Shown here piece by piece: positions 8,933 through 17,619 of a DNA stretch of 64,000 nt. The notes under the pieces were generated by a model. The model was given only the letters and a program-made list of their open reading frames with translations, ran no database searches and was not told the DNA's origin. A program made the translations under genes and the position numbers. Source of the DNA: Tsukamurella asaccharolytica (GTDB lineage Bacteria; Actinomycetota; Actinomycetes; Mycobacteriales; Mycobacteriaceae); contig NZ_VIGW01000002.1 in assembly GCF_007858435.1 (NCBI RefSeq), positions 124,001-188,000 on the forward strand, in the 5' to 3' direction. How positions within the stretch are numbered: position 1 is the stretch's first letter; every line of letters starts with the position of its first letter.

Positions 8933-9622
8933 CTAGGGCTCGAGCTTGTAGCCGAGGCCGCGGACGGTGACCAGGTGCTTCGGGTTGGCCGGATCCGCCT
9001 CGATCTTGCCGCGCAGGCGCTTGACGTGAACGTCGAGCGTCTTGGTGTCGCCCACGTAGTCGGCGCCCCAGACGCGGTCGATGAGCTGCCCGCGAGTGAG
9101 CACGCGGCCACTGTTGCGCAGGAGGTACTCGAGCAGGTCGAACTCCTTGAGCGGCAGAGTCACGGCCTCGCCACCGACGGTCACCACGTGCCGCTCGACG
9201 TCCATGCGGACGGGGCCGCCCTCAAGCACCCCGTCGTCCAGGCCGTCGGCCGCCGCGGTGTCGGCGCCGCGGCGCAGCACCGCGCGGATGCGGGCGATGA
9301 GCTCCCGGGCCGAGTAGGGCTTGGTGACGTAGTCGTCGGCGCCCAGTTCGAGACCCACGACCTTGTCGATCTCGCTGTCGCGCGCGGTCACCATGATGAC
9401 CGGCACGGACGAGCGGGCCCGCAGCTGCTTGCACACGTCGGTGCCGCTCATGCCGGGCAGCATGAGGTCGAGCAGGACGATGTCGGCGCCGGCGGAGTCG
9501 AAATGCCGCAGGGCCTCGGCACCGTCGGTCACGACGGTGGTCTCGAACCCCTCCTTGCGGAGCAGGAACGCCAGAGGGTCGGCCAGCGACTCCTCGTCCT
9601 CGACGATCAGTACGTGTGTCAC
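8933..9622 (-). CDS. regX3: Response regulator RegX3 (OmpR/PhoB family)
   Basis: A 229-residue two-component regulator. The receiver domain (1-120) has acidic residues E8/D9, phospho-acceptor D52 in VLLDLMLPG and Lys101 in DDYVTKP. The C-terminal winged helix (about 130-229) contains LPLKEFDLLEYLLRN and TLDVHVKRLRGKIE. The GTG start overlaps the senX3 stop (GTGA), so the two are translationally coupled. In mycobacteria RegX3 drives the phosphate-starvation response with SenX3. Neighbouring ppx and gpmA match mycobacterial order. Confidence 0.96.
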   Translation of the reverse strand: MTHVLIVEDEESLADPLAFLLRKEGFETTVVTDGAEALRHFDSAGADIVLLDLMLPGMSGTDVCKQLRARSSVPVIMVTARDSEIDKVVGLELGADDYVTKPYSARELIARIRAVLRRGADTAAADGLDDGVLEGGPVRMDVERHVVTVGGEAVTLPLKEFDLLEYLLRNSGRVLTRGQLIDRVWGADYVGDTKTLDVHVKRLRGKIEADPANPKHLVTVRGLGYKLEP

Positions 9623-10815
9623 CGCAGTACATCCTCACTGTGGTCATTGCGCTCTGCAGGTACCGCGCCCGGCTCGACCGGCGCCGGCAGCACCAGCGTG
9701 AAGGTCGAACCCATGCCCGGCTTGCTCCAGAGCCTAATGGTGCCGCCGTGGTTCGCGGCGACGTGTTTGACGATGGCGAGACCGAGTCCGGTCCCGCCCG
9801 TCATCCTGGACCGCGCCTTGTCGACGCGGAAGAAGCGCTCGAAGACGCGCTCCTGATCGTCGGCGGCGATGCCGATCCCCCGGTCGGTGACCGCGATCTC
9901 GACCGATGCGGCGTCGTCGGGCCCGGCGGCGGGGCGCAGGCGACGACTGATCGAGACCTGGGTGTGCTGCGGCGAGTACGCGATCGCATTGGAGATGAGG
10001 TTCGACAGCGCAGTGAGCAGCAGCGTGTCGTCGCCGCGAACCTCCAGCCCGGAGGGCTCGTCGACGATGAGGGAGATGTTGTTCGCCTCGGCGGAGACCT
10101 GGGCGCGGGCCACGGCCTCGCCGACCACGTCGTCGACCTCGACGCTCCCGAGGTCGGGCAGCTTCTCCGCGCCCTGCAAGCGGGAGAGCGCGATCAGCTC
10201 GTTGACCATGTTGCCCATGCGCGTCGATTCGACGAGGACACGGGAGCCGAAGTGCCGCACCGCCTCCGGGTCGTCGTCGGATTCCAGCAACGCCTCGGCG
10301 AGCAGGCCGATCGCGCCGACAGGGGTCTTGAGCTCGTGCGAGACGTTGGCCACGAAATCGCGGCGGGTGGCCTCCATGCGCTGGTTCTCGGTGTCGTCGT
10401 CGGCGTAGACCACGGCGTACCGCTCGTCGGGCTCGGCACCTTCGATGAGGTCCACCTGGCAGCGCACCGCGATGCTCGCCCGGTCGGACCGGCGCGAGAC
10501 CGTCAGTTCGACGGTGCGCGGCGCCCCGGTCTCCAGTACCAGGGAGGCGGCCTGCCAGACGCGGTCGTCGAGGAGCTGCTCGCGGATTAGCGAGAACTCC
10601 TCGGCGCGGGGATTGAAGGCGATGACGTCGCGGAAGCGGTCGACGACCACGAGCCCGGTGGGCGACTCCCGGATCACCGCCCGCTGCAGCTCGGCCACCG
10701 TCATGCGGGTCGGGCTCTCCGGGGCGGCGGTCGTCACCCGCTGCCGGAGGCGCTGCGCGAACCATCCGATGAGGGCGCCCGCCAGGGCGAACACCACACA
10801 GAGGGCCACAGTCAC
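9619..10815 (-). CDS. senX3: Sensor histidine kinase SenX3
   Basis: A 398-residue membrane kinase. One N-terminal membrane segment (about 3-20) is followed by a PAS-like region (about 45-145) and a HisKA domain with phospho-acceptor H160 in FVANVSHELKTPVGAIG. The catalytic domain has N-box LISNAIAYS, DRGIGI and GTGLGLAIVKH. It has only one clear membrane helix and no large extracellular sensor, like mycobacterial SenX3, which is thought to be governed through the phosphate transporter and PhoU. It starts with GTG, 6 nt after a -10 hexamer. Confidence 0.95.
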   Translation of the reverse strand: MTVALCVVFALAGALIGWFAQRLRQRVTTAAPESPTRMTVAELQRAVIRESPTGLVVVDRFRDVIAFNPRAEEFSLIREQLLDDRVWQAASLVLETGAPRTVELTVSRRSDRASIAVRCQVDLIEGAEPDERYAVVYADDDTENQRMEATRRDFVANVSHELKTPVGAIGLLAEALLESDDDPEAVRHFGSRVLVESTRMGNMVNELIALSRLQGAEKLPDLGSVEVDDVVGEAVARAQVSAEANNISLIVDEPSGLEVRGDDTLLLTALSNLISNAIAYSPQHTQVSISRRLRPAAGPDDAASVEIAVTDRGIGIAADDQERVFERFFRVDKARSRMTGGTGLGLAIVKHVAANHGGTIRLWSKPGMGSTFTLVLPAPVEPGAVPAERNDHSEDVLR

Positions 10816-10821
10816 GCGGTC

Positions 10822-10827
10822 AGTGTA
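10822..10827 (-). promoter_or_regulatory. -10 hexamer for senX3-regX3, probable leaderless start
   Basis: On the minus strand TACACT is followed after 6 nt by the senX3 GTG. There is no ribosome-binding site upstream of that GTG, which fits a leaderless message. Confidence 0.5.
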
Positions 10828-10878
10828 CCCAGGTTCTCCACCGATTCTTCACATCGGGAACGGTTGGTGAACAACGAG

Positions 10879-11175
10879 TTACCGGTCGGCGTCCACCTCG
10901 ACAACGGAGGCGTACTCGGGGTGCGTGGCCACGTAATTCGCAACGTACGAGCACACGGCGCGGCCCTGCTTACCCGACGCGACGATGTCGTCGAGAGCGG
11001 TCTTGGTCAGCACGGCCGCATAGCCGTTGCCGCCGTATTCGGCGTCGACCACCGTATGGGTGAGCAGTCGCACGTCCACCTCGTCGACGTAGTCGAGGAA
11101 GCCCGCTTGCTCGCCGTCGACGGTGAGCACGTAGCGCTCCTGCTCCGGGGATTTGGTCACAGTCACCTCAGCCAT
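10879..11175 (-). CDS. Small GNAT-type N-acetyltransferase (YjdJ-like)
   Basis: A 98-residue single-domain protein. It starts at the ATG MAEVTVTKSPEQE, 7 nt after a -10 hexamer; a TTG three codons upstream is less likely. The GNAT fold is recognisable: VDGEQAGFLDYVDEVDVRLLTH, then VDAEYGGNGYAAVLTKTALDD, where the GGNGYA loop is the acetyl-CoA pyrophosphate site, then GRAVCSYVANYVATHPEY. This is the truncated 'GCN5-related' class also found in eukaryotic NATD1. The substrate is unknown. Confidence 0.85.
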   Translation of the reverse strand: MAEVTVTKSPEQERYVLTVDGEQAGFLDYVDEVDVRLLTHTVVDAEYGGNGYAAVLTKTALDDIVASGKQGRAVCSYVANYVATHPEYASVVEVDADR

Positions 11176-11182
11176 GTAGTCC

Positions 11183-11188
11183 AAACTA
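11183..11188 (-). promoter_or_regulatory. -10 hexamer for the GNAT gene, probable leaderless start
   Basis: On the minus strand TAGTTT is followed by 7 nt (GGACTAC) and the ATG at 11175. There is no Shine-Dalgarno sequence. Confidence 0.45.
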
Positions 11189-11225
11189 TCGCCTGGGCGC
11201 CACCGGGGCCTGAGGAATAACTTAA

Positions 11226-11256
11226 GGGGCGGTACCGATTTTGTCGGTACCGCCCC
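11226..11256 (-). terminator. Intrinsic terminator after gpmA
   Basis: A perfect 13-bp inverted repeat (11226-11238 with 11244-11256) with a 5-nt loop lies 16 bp beyond the gpmA stop. On the minus strand the stem is followed by TTAAG. Confidence 0.8.
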
Positions 11257-11272
11257 GTCGTCGATCGTGGGA

Positions 11273-12019
11273 CTACTTGGCGCCCTGATTGGCGACCGCG
11301 GCGGCGCCCGCGGCGGCGGCCTCCGGGTCGAGGTAGGTGCCGCCCGGGTTGGCCACGGCGCCGTCCTCGGTGAACGAGTAGGTCAGGGGAATGCCGGTGG
11401 GGATGTTGAGCGCGGCGATGTCGGCGTCGGAGATGCCGTCGAGGTGCTTGACCAGCGCGCGCAGCGAGTTGCCGTGCGCGGCGACCAGCACCGTCTTCCC
11501 CTGCGCGACCTGCGGCTCGATGACGGCCTGGTAGTACGGGATGAAGCGCTTGACCACGTCGAGCAGGCACTCGGTGAGCGGGACCTGCGGCAGGTGCGCG
11601 TACCGCGGATCGCCGGTCTGGCTGTACTCGTTCTCCGGGTCGATCGCGGGCGGCGGGGTGTCGTAGCTGCGGCGCCACAGCATGAACTGCTCGTCGCCGT
11701 ACTTCTCCTTGGTCTCGGCCTTGTTCAGGCCCTGCAGCGCCCCGTAGTGGCGCTCGTTGAGGCGCCAGTCGCGGATCACGGGGATCCAGTGCCGGTCGGC
11801 GGCGTCGAGGGCGAGGTTCGCGGTGGTGATCGCGCGGCGCAGGAGCGAGGTGTAGAGGACATCCGGCAGCAGGCCGGCCTCCTTGAGCAACTCGCCGCCG
11901 CGGACGGCCTCGCCGCGCCCCTTCTCCGTCAGCGCCACATCGACCCAGCCGGTGAACTGGTTGGACGCGTTCCACTCGCTCTCGCCGTGGCGGAGCAGGA
12001 TCAGGGTGCCGTAGGTCAT
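11273..12019 (-). CDS. gpmA: 2,3-bisphosphoglycerate-dependent phosphoglycerate mutase
   Basis: A 248-residue glycolytic enzyme interconverting 3- and 2-phosphoglycerate. The catalytic histidine is H11 in [20 protein letters not shown]. The second histidine is in [16 protein letters not shown], and the loop [14 protein letters not shown] matches the dPGM family. Length is standard. It corresponds to Rv0489 (gpm1) upstream of senX3-regX3 in mycobacteria. Its ATG overlaps the stop of a degraded TetR frame (ATGA). Confidence 0.96.
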   Translation of the reverse strand: MTYGTLILLRHGESEWNASNQFTGWVDVALTEKGRGEAVRGGELLKEAGLLPDVLYTSLLRRAITTANLALDAADRHWIPVIRDWRLNERHYGALQGLNKAETKEKYGDEQFMLWRRSYDTPPPAIDPENEYSQTGDPRYAHLPQVPLTECLLDVVKRFIPYYQAVIEPQVAQGKTVLVAAHGNSLRALVKHLDGISDADIAALNIPTGIPLTYSFTEDGAVANPGGTYLDPEAAAAGAAAVANQGAK

Positions 12020-12195
12020 GCGCCGTAGTTTAACGCCCGCCGGATCGGCCCACGCAGGTCCGCGACGCTGCCCTCCGGCGTGCGCGGCGGAGCCAGCGAC
12101 CGGGCGCCGTGGAGTCGGTCGAAGAGGAGCCCCTCAAGCAGGCTGACCAGGTCGGCCGCGGCCCGGCCGGGGTCGACGGTGCCGACTCTGCTCAC
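12016..12195 (-). pseudogene. C-terminal remnant of a TetR-family regulator
   Basis: About 55 residues resemble only the last helices of a TetR protein: [22 protein letters not shown], then a tail ending RRALNYGA, with the stop overlapping the gpmA start. No DNA-binding HTH domain is present upstream; similarity ends near 12190, where a plus-strand methyltransferase fragment begins. I read this as a gene whose 5' two-thirds was deleted. It could still be a short non-functional ORF in another annotation. Confidence 0.55.
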
Positions 12196-12197
12196 GA

Positions 12198-12590
12198 CCA
12201 CCGCGCACGGTTCTGGTCCTGTCTGAGGGCCTGATCATGTACCTCTCCCCCGACGAGGCCGACGCCCTCGCGGACACCCTGCTGGCCGCGGGCGTCGGCC
12301 GCTGGTGCCTGGACCTCAGCGCCGCGGGCGTGGGCTCGGTGATGGCCGAGCGGAACCGCGGCATCCTGCGGCACGCGCCGTGGCGGTTCCTGCCCGCGGA
12401 CGGCGTCGCCCACATCGAGGCTCGTGGGTGGCACGCGGATCAGATCTCACCACTGTTCCCCGCCGCTGTGGCCCTCGGCCGCCTGGACTGGACGGAGGCC
12501 CACCGTCTGGCCGCGGGGCCGCAGCCCGACCCGCGCGATCCGGGCCACGCCCCGTGGAGCGGCGTCGTGACGTACTCGCCTCGGGCGTGA
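12198..12590 (+). pseudogene. C-terminal half of a SAM-dependent methyltransferase (leucine carboxyl methyltransferase family)
   Basis: The frame reads TVLVLSEGLIMYLSPDEADA, the region after the SAM site in the LCM/PPM methyltransferase family common in mycobacteria. It continues with RHAPWRFLPADGVAHIEARGW and ends at a normal-looking C-terminus. The family is usually about 270-310 residues, and the N-terminal SAM-binding half is absent. Translation from the ATG at 12237 would give 117 residues without a SAM site, so it is probably inactive. It is joined head to head with the TetR remnant. Confidence 0.6.
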
Positions 12591-12636
12591 TCGGACCAAC
12601 ACTCCACGGAGTGGATCGATCCCAGCAGTCCGGTAG

Positions 12637-13413
12637 CTACTGCGAATTCCGCCAGCGCAGCAGGGCCTCGATGACCGTGTAGTCGAAGCCGGGTGCAGAC
12701 AGCTCGGCGGTGAACTCCGTCGCGCCCTCCGCGACGAGCTGGTCGGCGAAGGTGAGCGCCTCGTCGACGCCGACACCGCGCGGGATGGCCACGTTGTGCG
12801 CGATCTCCTTCGGGTCGCGGCCGATCTTCGCGCACGCCTCCGCGAGCACCGCCGACTTGTGCCGATAGGTCTCCAGGTCCACGAAGTAGTGCCACACCGA
12901 GGCGTACTGCGCCACCAGTGGGAGGGTCTTCTTCTCGCCGCCACCGCCGATGAGGATCGGGATATCACGGGTGGGAGCGGGATTGAGCTTGCTCCACCGC
13001 TCGGTGATCCGCGGCAGGGCCGCCCCCAGGTCGTCGAGGCGCGAGCCGGCGGTGCCGAATTCGAATCCGTACTCGTCGTAGTCGCGCTGGAACCAGCCGG
13101 AGCCGATGCCCAGGATCAGGCGACCTTTCGAGATGTGGTCGACGGTGCGCGCCATGTCGGCGAGAAGATCGGGGTTGCGGTAGCTGTTGCAGGTGACCAG
13201 CGCGCCGATCTCGATCCGCGAGGTCTGCTCCGCCCACGCGGCCAGCATCGTCCAGCATTCGAGGTGGGTCCCGTCGGGGTCGCCCGAGAGCGGGAAGAAA
13301 TGGTCCCAGTTGTAGACGACGTCGACGCCCAGTTCCTCGAGCTTGGCGACGGCGTCGCGGAACTGCTGGTACTCGGTGAAATGCTGGGGCTGAAGTTGGA
13401 CTCCGATGCGCAT
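12637..13413 (-). CDS. LLM-class F420-dependent oxidoreductase
   Basis: A 258-residue luciferase-like monooxygenase-fold protein starting MRIGVQLQPQHFTEYQQFRD. Family marks are VDVVYNWDHFFPLSGDP near the N-terminus, RIEIGALVTCNSYRNPDLLA, the nitrogen-face loop GRLILGIGSGWFQRDYDEYG and DIPILIGGGGEKKTLPLVA. Actinobacterial members mostly use coenzyme F420 rather than FMN. The substrate is unknown. It runs in the same direction as the MFS pump 14 bp upstream, so the two probably share a transcript. Confidence 0.87.
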   Translation of the reverse strand: MRIGVQLQPQHFTEYQQFRDAVAKLEELGVDVVYNWDHFFPLSGDPDGTHLECWTMLAAWAEQTSRIEIGALVTCNSYRNPDLLADMARTVDHISKGRLILGIGSGWFQRDYDEYGFEFGTAGSRLDDLGAALPRITERWSKLNPAPTRDIPILIGGGGEKKTLPLVAQYASVWHYFVDLETYRHKSAVLAEACAKIGRDPKEIAHNVAIPRGVGVDEALTFADQLVAEGATEFTAELSAPGFDYTVIEALLRWRNSQ

Positions 13414-13427
13414 GGAGTCGACGCTAC

Positions 13428-14654
13428 TCAGCGGACAGCGGGCGCGCTGGCCGAACCGGGGAGAACCACGATGACCAGAGCGAATGCGGCGGCGATGGCG
13501 ACCGACACCGCGACCACCAGCCCCGTCCACCCGAGCGCGGCGAACGCCGCGCCGCCCGATGCCCCGAGCACCGAGGAGCCGGCGTAGTAGCAGAACAGGT
13601 ACCCCGACGAGGCCTCCGCCCGGTGCTCGGTCGCGAGCCGGCCGACCCAGCCGCTGGCCACGCTGTGCGCCGCGAAGAAGCCCGCGGTGAAGACGACCAT
13701 CCCCGCGAGTACGGAGGGCGTCGAGTCCGGCAGCGTGCCCACCAGGCCGGCACCCATCGTCGCGATGGACGCGAGCAGCACGCGGCGCCGGCCGTGGCGG
13801 TCCGCGAGCCGGCCCGCCGCCCCGGACGAGACGGTGCCCGCGAGGTAGATCAGGAAGACCAGCCCGACGACGCTCGGCGCGAGCGCGAAGGGCTCGGCCA
13901 GCAGCCGGAATCCGAGGAAGTTGTAGACGCTGACGAAGCCGCCCATCAGCAGGAAGGCGAGCACGAACAGTGTTACGAGCTCGGGCCTGCGGAGGTGACC
14001 GACCATGCCGCGCATCGTCGTTCCCACCGAGACCGGCTTCGGCACATGGTATCTCGATGCGGGCAGGGTGCGGATCATCACCACGGTCAGCGCCGCGGCG
14101 GCCACCGCGAAGAGCTCCATGGCGCCGCGCCAGGCCATCACGTCGAGCCCGACCGCCGTGACCACGCGGCCGAGCAGACCGCCGATCGTCGTGCCCGCGA
14201 CGTACCGCCCCATCGCCCCGCCCAGGTCGCGCCCGTCGACCTCCTCCGCCAGGTAGGCCATGGCGACGGCGGGGACGCCGGCGAGCGCGATCCCCTGCAG
14301 CCCTCGGAGGATGAGCAGAACGGGCAAGGTCGGCGCGAGCGGGATCACCAGGCCGAGCAGGACGGCGGCGACGGCCGACGCCGTCATCACCCGGGTGCGG
14401 CCGAAGCGCTCGGAGAGCGCACTGACGGGGATGATCGCGATCGCCAGCAGACCGGTGGTGACGGAGACCGCGAGCGCGGAGACGGCGGGTGCGGAGCCGA
14501 ACACCCGGGTCAACTCCGGGAGCACCGCCTGGGTCGAGTACATCGAGCCGAAGGTCGTCAGGCCCGCGACGAACAACGCGAGGGTCGTCCGACGGTACGC
14601 GGGCGTCCCTGCGCGGAGCGGCGCGGTCCCGGTGCTCTCGACAGCGGCGGTCAT
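13428..14654 (-). CDS. MFS transporter
   Basis: A 408-residue major facilitator protein with about 12 membrane helices, from MTAAVESTGTAPLRAG. It carries TFGSMYSTQAVLPELTRVFG in TM1, the loop SERFGRTRVMTASAVAA (motif A), and RLADRHGRRRVLLASIATM between TM6-7 and TM8. The YnfM/arabinose-efflux type is the closest resemblance I can name. It is divergent from a LysR regulator 71 bp away, which probably controls it and the downstream F420-type oxidoreductase. Confidence 0.88.
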   Translation of the reverse strand: MTAAVESTGTAPLRAGTPAYRRTTLALFVAGLTTFGSMYSTQAVLPELTRVFGSAPAVSALAVSVTTGLLAIAIIPVSALSERFGRTRVMTASAVAAVLLGLVIPLAPTLPVLLILRGLQGIALAGVPAVAMAYLAEEVDGRDLGGAMGRYVAGTTIGGLLGRVVTAVGLDVMAWRGAMELFAVAAAALTVVMIRTLPASRYHVPKPVSVGTTMRGMVGHLRRPELVTLFVLAFLLMGGFVSVYNFLGFRLLAEPFALAPSVVGLVFLIYLAGTVSSGAAGRLADRHGRRRVLLASIATMGAGLVGTLPDSTPSVLAGMVVFTAGFFAAHSVASGWVGRLATEHRAEASSGYLFCYYAGSSVLGASGGAAFAALGWTGLVVAVSVAIAAAFALVIVVLPGSASAPAVR

Positions 14655-14725
14655 AGCGCCCACGGTGCCCCCGAAGCACCGATGTGAAAAATGCATGGAT
14701 ACGACCACAGTGATAGAAAGAACGC

Positions 14726-15625
14726 ATGCCCCCAGGTGACAGGCCCGCGCCCAGTACGTTGGACGACCTCGTGCGGTTCATCACACTGGCCGAGACCCAG
14801 CACATGACCGACGCGGCGGCGACGCTGCGGATCACTCAGCCCACGCTCTCGCGCACCCTCGCCCGCCTCGAAGCGGAGATCGGGGAGCCGCTCTTCGACC
14901 GGCGGCACGGACGCCTCGTGCTCAACGCGAGCGGCGAGATCTACCTCGATCACGCCCGGCGGGCGCACGCCGAGTTGGAAGCGGCGCGGGCGCAGATCGC
15001 GGACCTGCGGAACCCGTCGCAGGGCACGATCCGGCTCTCCTTCCTGCACTCCTTCGGCGTCGCACTGGTGCCGCGGCTCGTCTCCGGCTTCCGCGCGCGG
15101 GAGCCGCGCGTGAGCTTCGAGCTGTCGCAGTTCGCCGCCGGGACGGTCACCGAGCGGGTGCTCGCCGACGAGGCCGACCTCGCGATCGTCTCGCCCCGAC
15201 CGGCTACGAGCGCCGTCGCCTTCGGCCTGCTCGCGGTGCAGCGCCTGGCGCTCGCGGTCCCCGACGGGCATCCCCTGGCGGAGCGCCCGTCGGTGCACCT
15301 CTCCGAGGCCGCCGACGCAGACTTCATCACGATGCACCCCGAGTTCGGCCTGCGGCGCATTCTCGAGGAACGCTGTGCCGCGGCAGGTTTCCGGCCGCGG
15401 ATCGCCTTCGAATCGTCCGAGTCCTTCACCGTGGCGGGCCTGGTCGCGGCTGGGCTCGGGGTGGCCCTGCTGCCGGTCGACGAGGATCCGCTGTGGCCGC
15501 CGGGCCTCGTGCTGGTGCCCATGTCCGGGCCCGCACCCACCCGCGAGGTGGGACTCATCTGGCGGCCCGACACCGCCCTCCCCCGAGCCGTGCGCGCCTT
15601 CCGCGACTACGCGTTCGAATCCTGA
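14726..15625 (+). CDS. LysR-family transcriptional regulator
   Basis: A 299-residue LysR protein. The N-terminal winged HTH has LVRFITLAETQHMTDAAATL and ITQPTLSRTLARLEAEIGEP. The effector-binding domain starts near residue 95 (TIRLSFLHSFGVALVPRLVS). It is divergent from the MFS transporter gene; the 71-bp gap contains an AT-rich ATGCAT centre typical of LysR sites. The layout suggests it controls the pump and its own gene in response to the pump's substrate (inference). Confidence 0.9.
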   Translation: MPPGDRPAPSTLDDLVRFITLAETQHMTDAAATLRITQPTLSRTLARLEAEIGEPLFDRRHGRLVLNASGEIYLDHARRAHAELEAARAQIADLRNPSQGTIRLSFLHSFGVALVPRLVSGFRAREPRVSFELSQFAAGTVTERVLADEADLAIVSPRPATSAVAFGLLAVQRLALAVPDGHPLAERPSVHLSEAADADFITMHPEFGLRRILEERCAAAGFRPRIAFESSESFTVAGLVAAGLGVALLPVDEDPLWPPGLVLVPMSGPAPTREVGLIWRPDTALPRAVRAFRDYAFES

Positions 15626-16380
15626 TCACGGCGGGCGACGGCGAAGATCCGGCGGAAAGGTAGGACCGTCCCGAAATCCTGTGGCGGGTAAGCGATGTTC
15701 AGCTCCGCCTTGTACCGGACGACGAAGTCCTCGCGCGCGGCACCGTCGAGCCGCGCGAGCACGGGACGCGCACCCGTGCCCGAGATCCACTCGAAGACGG
15801 CGTCGGGCCCCTGCAGGACGTGCAGGTAGGTGGTCTCCCAGACATCCACCTGCCAGCCCGGGCGCTGCAGCGCTGCAAGATACTCGGCCGGCTCGCGCAC
15901 GTCGATGCGGCGGAAGTCGGTGACGCCGTGCTCTGCGGCGAGGCGCCACAACAGCGCGTGCGAGGGCGCGTCCTGGTTGCCCGGCACCTGGAAGGCGAAC
16001 GCGCGGCCGGCACCGTCGGCGGTAGCGGGCAGCAGGTCGATGTGCCGGTCGACCCACTGGTACATGGCGTTCGAGACGATCACGTCGGGCCGCTCGCCAT
16101 CGGGCCGCCACGCGGCGGCGTCCCCGGTCTCGAAGGTGACCCTCGAGTCCGTCACGTCGGCGCGGGCGCGCTGGATCATCTCCTCGCTGGAGTCCACCCC
16201 GTGGATCGCCGCCTCCGGCCAGCGGGCGCGCAGCGGCGCGACGTCGTTGCCCGGGCCGCACCCGAGATCGACGACGGTGCGCGCGTCGCCGGGGATGCGC
16301 GCGAGCAGGTCGGAGAACGGCCGGGTGCGCTCGTCGCCGTAACGGAGGTACTGGGACGGATCCCACCGGTGGGAAGGCAT
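15607..16380 (-). CDS. tam: Trans-aconitate 2-methyltransferase
   Basis: A 257-residue class I SAM methyltransferase from MPSHRWDPSQYLRYGDERTR. Marks of the Tam family are RPFSDLLARIP, SAM motif I VVDLGCGPGNDVAPLRARWP, GVDSSEEMIQRAR, and VSNAMYQWVDRH (the W-V-D-H block), then FAFQVPGNQDAPSH. Tam methylates trans-aconitate, which otherwise inhibits aconitase. It is convergent with the LysR gene, their ends overlapping by 19 bp. Confidence 0.88.
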   Translation of the reverse strand: MPSHRWDPSQYLRYGDERTRPFSDLLARIPGDARTVVDLGCGPGNDVAPLRARWPEAAIHGVDSSEEMIQRARADVTDSRVTFETGDAAAWRPDGERPDVIVSNAMYQWVDRHIDLLPATADGAGRAFAFQVPGNQDAPSHALLWRLAAEHGVTDFRRIDVREPAEYLAALQRPGWQVDVWETTYLHVLQGPDAVFEWISGTGARPVLARLDGAAREDFVVRYKAELNIAYPPQDFGTVLPFRRIFAVARRDQDSNA

Positions 16381-16392
16381 AGTGCTATCCAA

Positions 16393-17388
16393 TCAGCTCG
16401 GCGGCAGAGGTGGGCCGTGGACGTTCCTCATCGAGACGACGCCGGGCTGCAGTGTCGGTCCGGGGAGCGGAGAGTGTGCCCGGAAGGCGCGCAATGTCTC
16501 ATTCCACCCCGGCCCCGGATCGAGCGGGCCACCGTGTCCGCCGGACGGTAATCTGACGACGTTCACCGGGGTGCCACGCTGCCGGGCGACGTCGGCGTAC
16601 TCGGTCACGACCGAGTAGTGGATGATCCGGTCGTCCGCCGCGTGCACGATCGTGATCGGCACGCTCGCGTTGATCCGCTCGATGGGGTTGACGAGCTCGT
16701 ACCGGCGGGGAACGACGCTGCGCTCACCGCCGAGGACGTCGCGCGCGTTGGTGGTGATCCGTCCGGTCGCGGCCATGTTGAGTGCAGCGCCGAGCGCGAC
16801 CACGGCGCGCGGGACCACGCGCGGAGGCGGGCCCGGTCCGGCGGACGGATCCACAGCCCGCGACGCGGTCCAGGCCGCGAGTTGTCCACCGGCCGAATGC
16901 CCGCCCGCGATCACGTCGTGAACGCGCACCTGAGTCGTTCTCCTGGCCAATGAGGAGACGAAGTCGACCGCCGCGGCGACGTCCGAGAAGGTCGTCGGCC
17001 AACCGCCACCGCTGCCGACCCTGCGGTATTCGATGTTCCACACCGGATGCCCACGGGACTGGAGCGCCCGCGCCAGCGGCTCGAGAAGGTCCGCGCTGGA
17101 CCACGCCTTCCAGCCTCCCCCGTGAATGAGGACGACCGTCGATCGGAGGGGCACCGTGCTTGTGGGCAAATAGAGCGTGCCCTGTGTTTGATCGTCCGCC
17201 CCGACACGGAGATACGGGATAGTGGTCACGGAGCCCGGGGGTAGTAGCCGAGTTGCGAGCGGATCCACCGCAGGCTGGGGCGGAGCGGATCCGGCGGTCG
17301 CCGCAATGACGACGAGCGCGAGCAGGATCGACCACGGCGTGCGGGCGCTCCGACGAAGGCGACGGAGGATGTCTCTCTCGGAGGGCAC
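16393..17388 (-). CDS. Alpha/beta hydrolase (esterase/lipase), membrane-anchored or exported
   Basis: A 331-residue protein with an N-terminal hydrophobic segment after Arg-rich residues (TPWSILLALVVIAATAG, about 18-34), so it is anchored or secreted. The catalytic domain has the HGGG oxyanion motif in VVLIHGGGWKAWSSADLLEP, nucleophile elbow GGHSAGGQLAAW, Asp in IVHAADDRIIHY and His in LPSGGHGGPLDPG. It belongs to the hormone-sensitive-lipase/BD-FAE-like class. It is divergent from the NarL-type regulator. The substrate is unknown. Confidence 0.85.
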   Translation of the reverse strand: MPSERDILRRLRRSARTPWSILLALVVIAATAGSAPPQPAVDPLATRLLPPGSVTTIPYLRVGADDQTQGTLYLPTSTVPLRSTVVLIHGGGWKAWSSADLLEPLARALQSRGHPVWNIEYRRVGSGGGWPTTFSDVAAAVDFVSSLARRTTQVRVHDVIAGGHSAGGQLAAWTASRAVDPSAGPGPPPRVVPRAVVALGAALNMAATGRITTNARDVLGGERSVVPRRYELVNPIERINASVPITIVHAADDRIIHYSVVTEYADVARQRGTPVNVVRLPSGGHGGPLDPGPGWNETLRAFRAHSPLPGPTLQPGVVSMRNVHGPPLPPS

Positions 17389-17619
17389 GTTCGGGTCCTT
17401 CGTTCGCTGGGGTAGCCGACCGCCGCGTCAGCACCCCGTCGATCGAACCGCCGGATGGCGCCGGGCGGTACCTGCGGTCCGGCTGGACCTCCTGCCGATC
17501 GGCGGAGATGCACCGGCCACCAGGCCGACGTATCGGGCACCCGTTCGGATTCACTGGAATCGCAGCTGAGATCGGGGCACACTGAGAGTTCACAGACCGG
17601 TGGCATTTGGGGGGTACGC

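Noticed and set aside
13428-14835. Upstream part of the 732-codon minus-strand frame ending at 12637
   Set aside because: Upstream of the F420-type oxidoreductase start (13413) the translation is Arg/Pro/Gly-rich shadow sequence of the MFS gene; only the last 258 codons are homologous to a family.
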